Positions 25,951 through 38,565 of a stretch of 64,000 nucleotides of DNA are shown in pieces. Made by a program: the position numbers and the translations under genes. The notes beneath the pieces are model-generated. The model saw only the letters and a list, made by a program, of their open reading frames with translations, was not told the DNA's origin and did no database searches. The stretch is from Zonotrichia leucophrys gambelii. Its lineage: Eukaryota; Chordata; Aves; Passeriformes; Passerellidae. Position 1 is the first letter of the stretch. Every line of letters starts with the position of its first letter. The stretch is taken from positions 24,832,099-24,896,098 of the forward strand of contig NC_088177.1 in NCBI RefSeq assembly GCF_028769735.1, written 5' to 3'.

Positions 25951-27942
25951 TTTCAATTTATAAATTATCTATTTTAATCAAAAAGTGACCAGTGCTAGTG
26001 AGAGTAAAACTGATGCAGAGCTATGAAGGAAATGTGACAGCTCTCTTTCTTCTGAATGCCTGATATTGCCCAAGGTGTAATGCCCATATCAACTCTGCTC
26101 GAGCCCTTTCCTACTTTCCACTCATGGCAGTATAATGAATGGGATATTGTATCTCTTGTTTTTCACCAGCCCTGTACTGCGGTGACTCCATAGCTGTGTC
26201 ATACTGCAGATATTTCTTGCGGGTGATCCTGTTCTAGCAGAAACTTGGAAGAAATTATTCATCTTGTACTTAACCCATTACTTGCAAGTTATGTTCAGAG
26301 TATTTTTAATAGTCTGTTATTTCCTTCATCGGGTCTCTCTCTGATTATGTTCCACAAGTATTCCAAATAGCTTCTTCTGAAAACTCTTCCTTCACCTGTA
26401 TGATAGTTACATTAACTCACAAGGATTGCAGTGCCCAAAACACGTTCACTCCAGCTGGATTTTTACTTGTCTATTTTTCTTATCTTATTTGCACCCTTGC
26501 ATGAACTACAGTTCAATGACTGCAATTTGAGCACTCCTTCCTATCTAGCTGAACAATCTTCTCCAACACACCACCATCCTGATGTGTAATCACTCAGGAG
26601 ACATAATCATTCACTTAGAACTAAAATAATTCTCCTACCATTTGCTCCTTGCCTCCATTCTGCCCTTTTTCTCTGATTTATTGCACTATATTCCTTATGG
26701 AAATATTTTGACATCCATCCCCTCTATTCAAGTCTTATACCCACCCTTGGAGGGAGTGCTTTGAACAGAGGAAGGCCAGGATGAGTGTGTATCTCACATA
26801 CTCACCCTTTTATTCCAGTGTCATTTCCCCCACCTCCTCATTATATTCTTGAGTCCTTCCCCTCCTTCTAGTTTAGCTGTACCTACTCTCTTTCCTAGAG
26901 CTGAGTCCTCCCTTCCCTCCCCTGCCCCTCTAGTAAATGTCAGAAAATATTTCCTCACAGCCTCTGATACTCAGGATCATGTCTGAATATAGGGATCCTG
27001 AACCCCAGCCTTGTCCAAGCTCTCTAAATCACTTGACCCTAAAAGGTTGCCACAGGACAGCACTTACCTACAGTGCAAGCTGGAGAGAAAGTGCTGTTAA
27101 GCCACTGAATTCTTCCAGATCTGCAGCTTATTTAGACTGCAAGAAAGAATTTAGTGAGCCAGAGCACTGAATTTGTTACTTGTTAAGCTTAGTCAAAATT
27201 ACGATGAAATTCCTTAATTAAACATCTCAAGCTGAGAAGCAAAATTCTTTCTAATCCAGCCACCACAGTGCCCCACTCAGTCCTGTACCTTTGCCTCTTC
27301 CTTGCTGCCCTCATGTTACCTCATGTGCTGCCTGTTGGTTTTGCTTGCTAAGAGTGTCCCTGGCCCCCCTCCACTGCAGAGACAAGCAGAAAGCTCTTTA
27401 TGCCAAGTATTGATCTAGTGGTGTGCACCAGCCCAGGCTGCAAGTGCATCTTGAATTTCTTGCTCCCCTGGGAGCATTTGATTAAAGGAGGATTTTCATG
27501 GTGTGTTGAGATTCAGAACGTGGTGCTATTCAGTAGCTGCTGGTGGCAGCTCTGAGCTGGAACACACACTGGGACACTACTGACTCCTGGGACAGGGAAT
27601 TCTGCAGGACTTTCCCCGTGTGCAGACGAGCACAAACAAGGCCATGCTCACACTTGCTGCCAGGCTGCTGTTCCTGCACTTGGGGACACAGGTTTCACCC
27701 AATTTTCAGTGATTCTCAGAAGATTCACAGAAAGCTTCCACACCTGCTCTCTAACGTGCCTCTTGCAGCTAAAGAACTTGAATCAGCTTCACTGTTATTG
27801 GAGATGAGAGAGGTCAGTTTGGAAACATTTGGAAACTGAGGACATTTTGTGAGTGTCTGCACACCTGCACAGGGCTCTTGCAAACGCAGGACACCTCACA
27901 GCACACTGTGCCCTTCACAGGCCTCAACAGGCTCGGCCTAAT

Positions 27943-27959
27943 TCACACACACACACACG
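27943..27959. repeat. CA microsatellite
   Basis: About eight CA units in intronic sequence. Confidence 0.9.
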
Positions 27960-30900
27960 TGCTCCTCAGAGTGCTCACTGGAATACACAACCTAAATTAA
28001 TTTCTGCTTTATAAATCTTGAAAAACTTCTCTATAGTCCAAAGAGATGGCTCTGGAGTCACAACACAGATGTGTACAGTTGTAAAGAATACAGTCCACAT
28101 TTTTGTTTCTTTCTTCTCTTCCTAGTGACTGAAGTTTTAATTAATAAAAACTACGCTTACAATGAAGTAGGAAAACAGAATCTTTAAACAGAGGTATGTA
28201 TTTCCTTTATTTGATTTATGGATTTGCAAACTTACTACTTCAGCCAGAACTCATAAAGCAGAAAAATTATTTTAAAATTAAGTTGACAGTGCGTTAGGAG
28301 GAATTATGGATACTTTTTTTGGCTTCTGACAGTAATTTGCTGCAGGATATTCTTCTGGCTGAGAAGCTGTAAACAAGACACAGCAGCAAAAAATACAAGC
28401 AAAGAAAAAACAAGTAAAAGAATTAGATCAGCTATAGTATTAATCATTTGGATGCTGAATTTGGCTTCTTTGGGTCTAAACCAAACTAACTGTATTTATC
28501 TAATAGTCTTTATTTTTCAATTCATTTATCCATGGTAAATATATCCATGTGTATATGTTCTTCCTCCAAGAATCACTGCATTTCCATCATGAGGAAAACA
28601 AAATAAACCTTTTTAAATTACCACAAAACTCTTTAATTTATTTCAAGTAAAATCTGCAAGAGGGGTATTCTAGAGCTCCATTTTACATATGATATAAACA
28701 AAGCTTTCCCTGGTACATTTTTCCACAACTCCTCATGCTGCTAACTTGCTGAAAATTGTGCCTCTGTTTATATTAGAACTAGAGCCCAGGACTACAAGGA
28801 GCTGTTGAAGCCCTCACCCAAGAGACCAGCCAGAACACAGGCACTGCAGTGGAAGGGTCAGTGAGCAGGATGCTCACACACTCATTTCCAGCTTGGGGTG
28901 GCCACAGCTGACTGCAGATACATCTGGCCATGGGATGTGCACCTCTCCATGAGAAAGTTGTGGATACTGAAAAGTTAATGAAGGCATTTTCCAGCTCTGC
29001 AGGATGTTTGCTGTTCCTTTCTGCTGTGCTGATGCACATGCCTGTGTATCTTGTGCAAGCAGTCACTGGACACACAAACCAGGACGTGAATGTTGAAAGT
29101 CACTGTATTATTAAATGAAGAATCATATCTAATTTAATTAAGGGATAAATATACCCTTACAAGTAAGCAAATGTCATCAGGCAATATCTGTTATACATGC
29201 ATACCTTTCCAGTCATCAGAGTGCTTTAAAAACCTTCTATATTATGGACAGTATGTTCCTCTGAAATAGGAAAACAAAGTTTTTTCAGGTGATGCATGAA
29301 GCAAGAGTTCAAACAACTTGACCAAAGAGTATCAGCAAGTAAAATAAAAATGTATCATATCAATAAAATCTTAATAGGAATATGTCATAAGGGTAGTGTT
29401 ATTGCAGTTGGGTTGCAGGAATTTAATAGGCAAGGAGCTGAAAATTATGACCAAGACAGCTGGGTCTTGGCTTCATGCCTGCTTTGCAGTCTGCATTAAA
29501 ATTTTGGAAATTATCTTGGAGCTTCACACAGTTATCAGTTCTGACGTGTCCTAATGACTGAAAGTAAGATGTTTCAAAGAAATAAGTTGATGATGATCCA
29601 AGTCTTCATAACATGCATGTGTTTGCCTTCTCATGGTATTATCATCACATAGTCTAAATTTAGACAACCTCAGACACTACAAAAATCATTGTTTGCATTG
29701 TAATTATAAAATTTCTTACTTCTAAAATCTAAAGATTGCAGAACAACTATTTCAGAGAGCAAACAATAGAATATTTATAAGAAGGAAGCAAATATTTTGT
29801 TAAAATAATTTTTGGGAAAAGCTTTCAAGGCTTTTGAAAAAGGCACAGTCCTTCTTTATGACCATATGGAGCTTAAAGGGTCGTCGAGCAAGTTCTACCA
29901 TCACTACATACAGACAATAAACTGTGGGAACTCACAAAATCCCAGGCAAGGAGATTCCCCTTACTTTGGAAATCTGTAGATTTTAGACATATTATTCCAT
30001 AGCACTTTGTGATATCATGTATCACAGTACTTTGTGCCATCACTTACATGGGTGAAGCAAAGACTGGCAGCAATCCGACAGCTCACTTTGAACTGAACAA
30101 CCACGTGAGGTGCTGACATAGAAAATCATCCTTTGATTTCTCAAGAGTTAAATTGCATCTTCAAACCATGTCAAGTTCCATTTGGAGTAAACTATGGTGT
30201 CTTTCTAGTGCATTTCTGCCACTGGTTATTCTTTCTTTTTTTGTTTCTTCAGATAAGAAATGTCTGCATCCTAGCTGCTAATGAAAGAAGACCATAATTC
30301 TGAAATGCTTAGTCACTTTTATACTTTTTACTGATGCTGGGAAGAAGTGACAGAATCCTGTAGTTAACATGATTCAAAAGACAAGGGGGAGGAGAAGGTG
30401 GAGAAAGATTATATAAAATATATTTATATTGCTTCTACAACTGAATTGTTTTCAGTATAGTGTCACGCTCTCAGTGTGGGGGAATTCTGCATGTGTCATG
30501 ATTCTACAGATGTTCCTGCACACTACATGCAGCTGCACTATTTGTCATGGGCAAATTTAATAGCAAGATGCTTGTTATGTGTTCCCTCTAATTTTAGTTC
30601 ACAAAAACATGGAGGGGAAAACCCCCACTACCTGATAGCTTGCTTTCTTCCTTCTTTATATAGCCTTGTAAAATACTTTAAAACAAATATTGGGAACACC
30701 CATCTTTTGTACTAAATTCTGTAACACCTGCAATTACAGCTCTATTCACTTTGCTAGAATGATCTTGTTCTTTCTAATGTTTATAATGCTAATTAAGTAA
30801 TTTTAAGTACCTGAAGAGGTCATATTTCTAACAGTGGGGGTTCTTCAAGAGCTTGATCCTTCAAAAGAGGGAATAATTTCTGCTAAGTCCTGAGTATGCT

Positions 30901-31514
30901 CTGTTCTCAGTGACCTGCAGGTGAAACTCAGAAGCATTCCATACAGCAGCACAGCAGAGCCAAGTGCTGTCAGTAATTTTACAGAGTCAAACTCAGAGGA
31001 GCTCTCATACTCTTATCATTTTAAAATCCTGGATCCCCTCCTCTAGGTATTCTCTGTCCTGAACTTTGTTGGTCCATGGGCAGTGTGTTGAGGGAACCAC
31101 ACCCTTGGGTTCCAGCTTCTTGCAGGAAGCAGAACAAGATTTTTCAAGTAGAAAAGGGAAGAAAAAAAGAAATAAAGGGGTGGGGGGATGGATGGGAGAG
31201 TACTTTCACTTGGAAAGCCTGTAAGATGCTGAAACATGGGTTGTCTAGTCAGTGGCAAGGGATGTAACCGAAGAACTGGCAGTGCAAGGAGAAATTTGGA
31301 CTTCAGAGAACAAAACTGACAGCTGAAGTAGAAGCACATCCAACTACACCAAACAGGAAAAAACTCAAAAAGAAGGTACAGCTATAGGAGGTGTTAAGAG
31401 TGTTACACTACCAGTAAGTGTATGAACAAAAAATAGATGTTATAAATGAAAAATTCAAATTTAATTACTGCATCTCCTACAGTACAAGAAAGACATTAAC
31501 CCGCTCCAGTGGAG

Positions 31515-31830
31515 GCTATAGCAGGAAACAAGTGAAGGAGAGGCTGAGGGCACTGTGATTCTTCAGGCCAAGAGGGCAGGGGGATCTCCAGCTGTCTGGA
31601 AATGCTTCACAAGAGGCTACAAAGAAGACAGAGACAGGTTTTTCTTAGATGTGGATATGGACAGAAAAGAGGCAAGCTGCAGAAGTCAGACCAAGAGAAA
31701 TTCTGACCAGGGATTAGGAAAAATCATTTACCATGAAGGTGGTGAAACATTGGCAGAAGATCCCTGGAAGGCTGTGACTCCCTCATCTCCAGATGACAAG
31801 GTCTGTATGGCCTCTTCTGGAGAGTAATGA
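31515..31830 (+). mobile_element. CR1-type LINE 3' fragment
   Basis: Several blocks match the 3' end of avian CR1 elements in order: GGAGAGGCTGAGGGCACTG, TTCTTCAGGCCAAGAGGGCAGG, the AGACAGAGACAGG region, GAAATTCTGACCAGGGATTA, GGAAAAATCATTTACCATGA and AGGTGGTGAAACATTGGCAG with TCCCTGGAAG. The element is in sense orientation, diverged and lacks the terminal 8-base repeats. A 90-codon open frame at 31555-31827 runs through it and is incidental. Confidence 0.7.
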
Positions 31831-33244
31831 CATTTAACAGATCACCCAGATATTAATATCTATTCTTGTAACATTAAAAGATATATATTTACAAGTACAG
31901 CTGAAACTCTGAGTGCTTTTAAAACATAAAAGAAAAGACGGATCAACAGGGTGTTTTTTTGCCATTGCAAAATCACATTTTCAAAATAAATGTACCATTT
32001 ATGTACAATTTTATGGGAGGTGACTTAAAGCACCTTAAATTTTGTACATGGTGAAAACTGCATACATGTAAAATACAAAGTGTTTTGTATTTTTGTATCT
32101 CTGAGTGTAAAGAGACCCAACTTCAGAAATTGTTGTGAACTACCTCATGTAAAACCTGCCTGCTAGTGCCTGTGTGTCTGTACGTCTGCTGTATCTTAGA
32201 TTCATGCATGTTTCTTAATTATCCTATACCTTTATCAGGTTACACTATGGTCTCCTGCAGCTACAGGAATTTTTTACTTAGCACTACAAACTATAGCTCT
32301 CAGTTTAATAATCACAGTATTCCTGCTGATTGGGAAAATTATATTGGCAATGAAAATCAAATACTTTGTGTTAGCTGGCTTCCTGATGGCAATGAAGAAT
32401 TACAAGTCAATCAGACTTTGAATTACTCTAATTCAAGAGAAGTTAGGAAAGTGTGAATGTTTCCAAGATCTGCTGCTCATTCATGACTCTGCAGTCATAG
32501 CAGGTTTGCAAATCCTTGCTCTGCATATCACAGACTATTCAAAGTGATTTTATAGCCCAATAAATGTGATTTTGCCAGTATTGGTAAAAAGCAACAGGGT
32601 TTGTATTGAGGTGACAGTGTAGGGACCCAGCAATGCTCTGGCTTTTTCTGGGCCTAGATAGATTTTAACATGGTTTAGCTGTGATAGCAATTGTCCAGCT
32701 GTGAGGCACTCTTGACTAGATTTGTTTCAGTTTAACTCTAGTTTAGGATAATAACAAATGGTTATTCATTGTGAACTGAACTGCCTACAATTCTGGAGTC
32801 AGCTGTGGGGAAGAGTGCAGACACATTTGACACAAATCACCATTTAATCATAGTTAGATTATAGTGTTAAGAAAACATAAAACTAAATCTGAGCAGACAC
32901 CAGGCTCAGAAGAAAGACCTCTTTCTCCCATGAGTATCACACAAATCCTGGTGATAATTCATCATAATATTCCCCCATTTCTTTTGAGGAATACCAATAT
33001 TAAAATCCAAAGGAGAACTGGGGGAGTAAGTGCAACACCAGGCAAGAGGGAATTTTTAGTGTAGCAACTCTATTTTTAATGCAGTCTTCCTATACTCCTA
33101 TATATTAAGTAATTTTGACTATTAGATTGTTAAAAACATTAACTGGACTAACAATAAATTTTTAGATTCATTTATATTCTTTTGCCAGTACATTTTTGCC
33201 AAACAGAAGACTTAGAGTGTAATAGTACATCATAACATCACCAG

Positions 33245-33383
33245 CCTGGAAGCTGAAACAAGCACTATAAAGATCCCTGAAGCTCACAAGCACTTTTGGC
33301 CAGTTGCAGTCAATGCCGCTGTGCTCTATTTTCTCATGGACAAGCTGAATAAAATCAATCCAGTGAATTAGCTCTCACTGAAG
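33245..33383 (+). pseudogene. DNAH11: DNAH11 remnant exon, AAA5-AAA6 linker helix
   Basis: Acceptor CACCAG at 33239-33244. From 33246 the frame reads LEAETSTIKIPEAHKHFWPV and then AVNAAVLYFLMDKLNKINPV. This matches the dynein motif [44 protein letters not shown]. The frame then meets TAG at 33369-33371, where the family has Gln (YQFSLK), and resumes LSLK to the donor AAG|GTTACC. The only clear lesion is this CAG-to-TAG type nonsense change, so this exon is less decayed than its neighbours. Confidence 0.8.
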
Positions 33384-36300
33384 GTTACCACTCAGGAAGA
33401 GGTCAGTGTGTTTGCGTGCTGCTGTTTTAATCAGCGCTACCACTAGTGCTACCACTGGCTTACCACTTTTCCTCTGGTCACAGGCTTTTACTGCTGATTT
33501 CACAAGGCAGTGCAGCGAGCAAAACACTCTGAGAACATGAGGCTGAGTGTAAAGAACCCAGATGCCTGTGTAACACTCTCAACTGTCATTTACCTTGGTC
33601 TGTTTGAAAGGGTAAAGCTCGCTTTCCCAGCCCAGTTAGCTCTCCCAGTGGAGCACGAACCCTGCACGAGCTCCCATTCACCACTCTGTGTATGTACACC
33701 TGTTTGTGCGGCCAGGCAGCGCACAGAGCAGTCCTTTGCCTTAAGGTTTTCAGCTCTCCCTTGCCTGCCTTCCCAATTCAGCACAGCACAAGAGAATATG
33801 GACAAGTTTGTGTAGTTCTGATTGGGTCCCCTTGCTGTAGCTTGAGCTGTTCACGCTGCCAGCTCGCTCTGCCAGGCCCCTGGAACACTCCCTCACCAGG
33901 GAAGAACATCAATCTGAAATGCTTCCTACAAACTGCATTTGCTCTGAACCAGTCCAGGCAGCTTTCTTGTCAAGGATAGAGAAGTATGACGGTTTCATAA
34001 ATATTATTGTGGCTGGGGGGCACCTCAGCAGGGACAGCCAATTTTCTCACTCTCTACTTTCCATCTTCATGTCCAACGCTGGGAAATGCATCAACTTTCA
34101 AAGTAGCTCTTCATGTCCTGAGTGCTGCTGCTGCCACATGTATATATTCCCCCTAGAACGAGCTGAATGGAAAGAGTGTTGTATAACGATCTCTCATTTA
34201 GCTTAAAGTGTCATCTTTTCCTTCACTGCACTTTGTCTGTCAGAAGTGTGCTGAGTCTTGTGCAGCTGCGTTCTCGCTCTTATTCGGCACAGATCTCTTC
34301 TAAGTTCTGCACCCATACCAAGAGTTTCCTTCTTGCCTTTGAAAAGAGTGACAAACGGGCACAGAGCAGAGGAGCCCAAAGCCTACATGCATATGAACCA
34401 GGACTAGGATGACAATATTAACCTGAAAAAAGAGATTTCTTTGGCTTCTAGTGCATGTGATCTGAGCTGGAAAATAAAATTCCAAATGGAGAAGAAAAAG
34501 GGAAGACAGAGAAATTCAGATTCAGATATTCAGATGCTGACCCTACTTATTTTCAGAGCCCAGAATATCTACTATACTGAAACATAAATCAGCCAGCCAG
34601 CGAATTGTTGGCCAGTATCCTCAAGGTTATCTGGAGGTCAGCTACAAGCATCTTGCATGAGGACATGTGCAATGACCGACTTCAGCAAGGTGACAAAGAT
34701 CTGCTCTGGTCAAGGCTGGGATGCTCAGAATGCTCACCACCACATGGCAGGGCCCTGCCTTTCTCACTGAATTATGTAAGCAAGATACGGTTCTGCTCAG
34801 AAAAAAGCACACTCTACTAATTATTTAAAAATTAACTGGGGTTAAACCAGTTGCCATTGTCAGCCATGCTAACCTTTAGAGCACATTTAGCATTAAATCA
34901 TGGATATCTATAGGGAGTTCCCTTGGATCATTTGATCAAATTATGCTCTTAAAAGTACACTTCAAAAATGTCATCCCCGTGTAGGAGGAAAAGAAAGAAA
35001 ATAAGGCAATGAAATTAATGGAAATTTGGAGAAATGAAATGTTGTCTCATGTATTTTGACAATGTAGGCATCAGTAGGTTTGCCAGACAGATCAGCTTCA
35101 GATTTGACTTGAGCAAATTAAGCTAGTCTAAAGCACAAGCTACTTGCTAATAATTTTCTTGGCTTTTTCCTCTTGAACCATTTTACATGTTTATTTACAT
35201 TTTAACAGCATTAGCCATGCATCTCCCATGTTTGAGGTCATTCTCCAGCCTTTGGGAAGAAAGCTGGCATCAGGGCAGCCAATTTCTGGTCATAGAAGTG
35301 TTTTAAGTAACAAGGTGTACAGGCAGCAAGAGCAAAGAGGGAAAAGATGTGAAGCTGAAGAAATGAGAGACTGCTAAAACAATAGGGTATAGACAGCAAG
35401 AGGAAAGAGCAGTGAAATACCTGAAGGGCTCTGACAGAGAAATCCCACTGCACCAATTGTTTGTTACCCTGCTTTGCAAACAGCACACTGCAGGCACCCT
35501 TCCTTTGCAGAGATCTGCTGCTGCACCCCATTTCTTTCAACAATAAGATGTCAGGCAAAACTGGGCATAGCTGAAGGATCCATAATAATACCAAAAAAGA
35601 GAGAAATGATACCCAAGAAAAAGTGATGCCAGTAAAAACAATTGCTCATCACCACCAAAGCAATGCCCAGTCAGTCCTTGAGCTGCAGCACCCAGCCAAC
35701 TTCCATTTCTATTTTATACAGAGAGCATGATGCCATATGGCAGGGAATATCCCTTTGGTCACTTGGGGTCAACTGCCCCAGCTGTTGTCTTCTCAACTTT
35801 TTGTGCACCTTCAGCCCCATCGCTGGTGGAATGGTGTGAGGAGCAGAAAAGGCCTTGACTCAGTGTGAACACTGCTCAGCAATAATTAAAACATCTCCGA
35901 ATTATCAACACTGTTTCCAGCACAAATCCACAACACAGCCCCACACCAGCTGCTATGAAGAAAATTAACCCAGAAAATCTATCCCAGTCAAAACTAGCAC
36001 AATCTTAAACTGAGTTTGCTGGGCTGTAAGATGTTTGGTGGTATCAGGATTTTTATTTGTGAATGTGATAAATTTGACTGAAGCCTAAGAAACATTTTTA
36101 CAGATTGCTTTAAAACAGTCTTATACTTTACTACCGCCTACCCTCACATAACATGCTATGATTTTATTTTCCATTATTATGATGATCTATTACAACATCA
36201 AGTAATAAATACTTATTAGTATTTAGTAGTGTGTTCGCATTGAAGAATATAAATATCAGTCCTCTTGTTTGATTTTTCTAAATCGTCTTCTGACCTAAGC

Positions 36301-38435
36301 ACATATCCTCAGTCTGGTCATAATCCACACCTTGACCATATGGTCCTCTACAAGAAAACAAAATAATTCTAGGCAATTAAGACACTTGCCCATATCCATT
36401 TCATCTGCTACATCTTTGGAGGTACAAACAAAACACTGGATGGGAAGATGTGCTAATGCTGATAGTGCTTTAGATCACTCGATAATCTTTTTCCTGTGAT
36501 AGTTATTACCAAATGGAAATCAAATGTATGCATGTTAGGACCAGTAACAGATGGCACTTCTGTTCTGTGAGGAAGAAATAGGGGCAAAGGGGCAGCAAAG
36601 TTGAACCTCCCCCCTTCCCTGTCTTACCAGGATTCATTGTGTTGCCCTCCTGTTACAGTTGGCTGTGACTCTTTCTTGTTATAAAGAGATGTCAGAAGTT
36701 AGAGAGAGACAGACGATAACCTTAAATCCTTTACTGCATTTTACCAGGATTCTGAAAAATAAAAAATAAAAAAATAAAAGCCAGCTGAGGGAGTTGGAAA
36801 ATGTCAGTGAGGCATTACACAAAGAACTTGATACATTTGTTGACCTTTCTTCTTACTCCACCCTTCTCCTCTAAGATGGATTTAGTAGTAGTGAGTGCTT
36901 AGTGCTATAAGTGCTTTCTTAAAAATAATTTAGATGCTATTGGCTGTCTGCCTGCACTTGGAAAACATAGCTGTTTCAATGAGCCCCTGCTGAAACGGAA
37001 GAAAAGGGGTTTATTGAAATGCCTCCAAAAACGCACCAAAATTTCATTTTTCCCCTTGTCTGCTGAAACCCATCTTGTTCTTGCTTTTACAGTCTTTTGT
37101 TTTATTTTTTTAATTGTACCATTGTATCCAGGGTCTTTTCATTCTTCTCCGCTATTTTACGAATGGCGTGTGTGGTATTAAGAGCTGAAGGCAGAGATGA
37201 GAGGAGAAGTGTTTTGAATTGACTAATTTGCAGGCAAGAAATAAAGCTCTTGTAAGGTGGTCCCAGGGGTATCTTTGCCATGAACACTATTTGAAATGAC
37301 ATGTAATCTGGTACATTTCAAAGGCAAAACATTTCCTATTCTAAAGTATCTTCCTGAGCCAGGGTTGGTTTACCTGTTTCCAGAGAATAATAAACTCCAC
37401 CGAGGCCAAGGAATCTCCCTCTCTCCCCTCTCAAAATTCCTGTTCTTTTTCAAAGGGGCAATTGCAGCCAACAGTTTATTTCTGTCCTATCCTTTGCTGC
37501 TCTAATGGCTCAGAGCTCGCTACTAATACATAGCTGAATGCACCTCTGGATTAAATAGCAAGCAACAGAACCCCGCACATCCCTGTACAACACAATAAAT
37601 AATGGTGTGGAGCTCTCTTGTTGTTTCTTACAACGGTGGAAAATTTAGGTCTTGTACAGACTTTTAAAATTTTAAGCATTTTAGCATATAACTTTGGTCT
37701 GGCAATTTCTTAATAAAAACTGTTCCTTTTCTAGAGAGACCTGAGTTCAACTGACCTTGGAACATTGTATTAATACTCTTTCTCAGAACAATTCAGTGTT
37801 TCTAGCCTTGCTGACATACTAAAAGTCTTACACACAAAAATCCACATTAATTTGTTAAGGCAGAAATTTCAGAAAAAAATTTCTTTATGTTTAGAATTTT
37901 GTCCATACTTTGGTGAAGGCTTAGCTGGTCTTTTAAATTGACACACTTAACCATCATCTGTAAACATATTCATATACTCTAAGGAATGTTTCTATATGTG
38001 TATGATTTAAGCTTACTCTATCCAGAATCGTTTTAAAAGATTTTAAAATGTTTTTGAAGAGGAAGCTGGCCACAAATAAACCCCAAAGCTTTTGGGAAAA
38101 TAAACACTGATAAATATTACAAATAAGTTCTATTAATTTCACAGCTGTTCTGTTCTAAAGCTTTTAGTTACTGAAAAACAAACTGATGCTTTGTGAACAT
38201 TCTGAACTTAGACCACTGTTTCGACATTTACTTGACTTTAACTCTCCGTGAAGAGAAATCAGGGTACAGAGTGTCTACAATAATGACCCTATATTTTACA
38301 TTTTTAAATTTATATTATATTTATTTTTAAAAATAAAAAAACTTCAGTTGCATTTATTTTTAAAATCCACATGCTTGTGCTCAAATGTACAGGCTCCACA
38401 TATTATTTTTTCAATTGTGGACAATGTTAAATAAA
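33384..38435 (+). other. Non-coding, DNAH11 intron with lost exons
   Basis: Contains the truncated LTR. Exons for the segment between FSLK and EEFRGI are expected and were not recognised. Short open frames here have no recognisable match. Confidence 0.45.
35600..36001 (+). mobile_element. 5'-truncated LTR, same avian ERVL-like superfamily
   Basis: The segment carries the 3' two thirds of the same LTR layout as the element at 3655: GTGATGCCAGTA, TTGCTCATCACCACC, GGAATATCCCTTTGGTCA, GGGGTCAACTGCCCCAGCTG, GGCCTTGACTCAGTGTGAAC and the terminal ACACCAGCTGCTATGAAG with ATCCCAGTC. The promoter-proximal start (TGTCACAG) is missing, so it is truncated or its start has diverged. It differs enough from the first LTR to be a different subfamily. 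No coding remnant adjoins it. Confidence 0.65.
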
Positions 38436-38565
38436 TTACGATACTTGAAGAGAGATACTGAAGGTTCCTGGATAGAACAAGCAAAAGAAATGGATTTGAA
38501 ATGTCCAGAAAGGAGAAATTTCTAAAGGCATTAAAAGTGACAAGTTCTCTCCTTAACCTACTATT
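38436..38565 (+). pseudogene. DNAH11: DNAH11 remnant exon, before AAA6
   Basis: From 38451 the frame reads RDTEGSWIEQAKEMDLKCPE and then RRNF before TAA at 38523-38525. This matches the dynein segment [27 protein letters not shown]. Upstream bases from about 38436 fit the preceding EEFRGI segment poorly. Downstream, to about 38565, only nucleotide-level similarity to the KKSLIQKL segment remains. The CPE core and its spacing from RDVEGS make chance unlikely. Splice sites are not clear. Confidence 0.6.

Larger units (their letters stand above)
25951..33244 (+). other. Non-coding, DNAH11 intron with lost exons
   Basis: Contains the CR1 fragment, a CA microsatellite and a pyrimidine-rich stretch (about 26640-26935). 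The AAA5 exons for the segments GQKGFL through KHQNDF are expected here and were not recognised. Confidence 0.45.

Noticed and set aside
31555..31827. 90-codon plus-strand frame
   Set aside because: It runs through a CR1 3' fragment and has no independent coding evidence.
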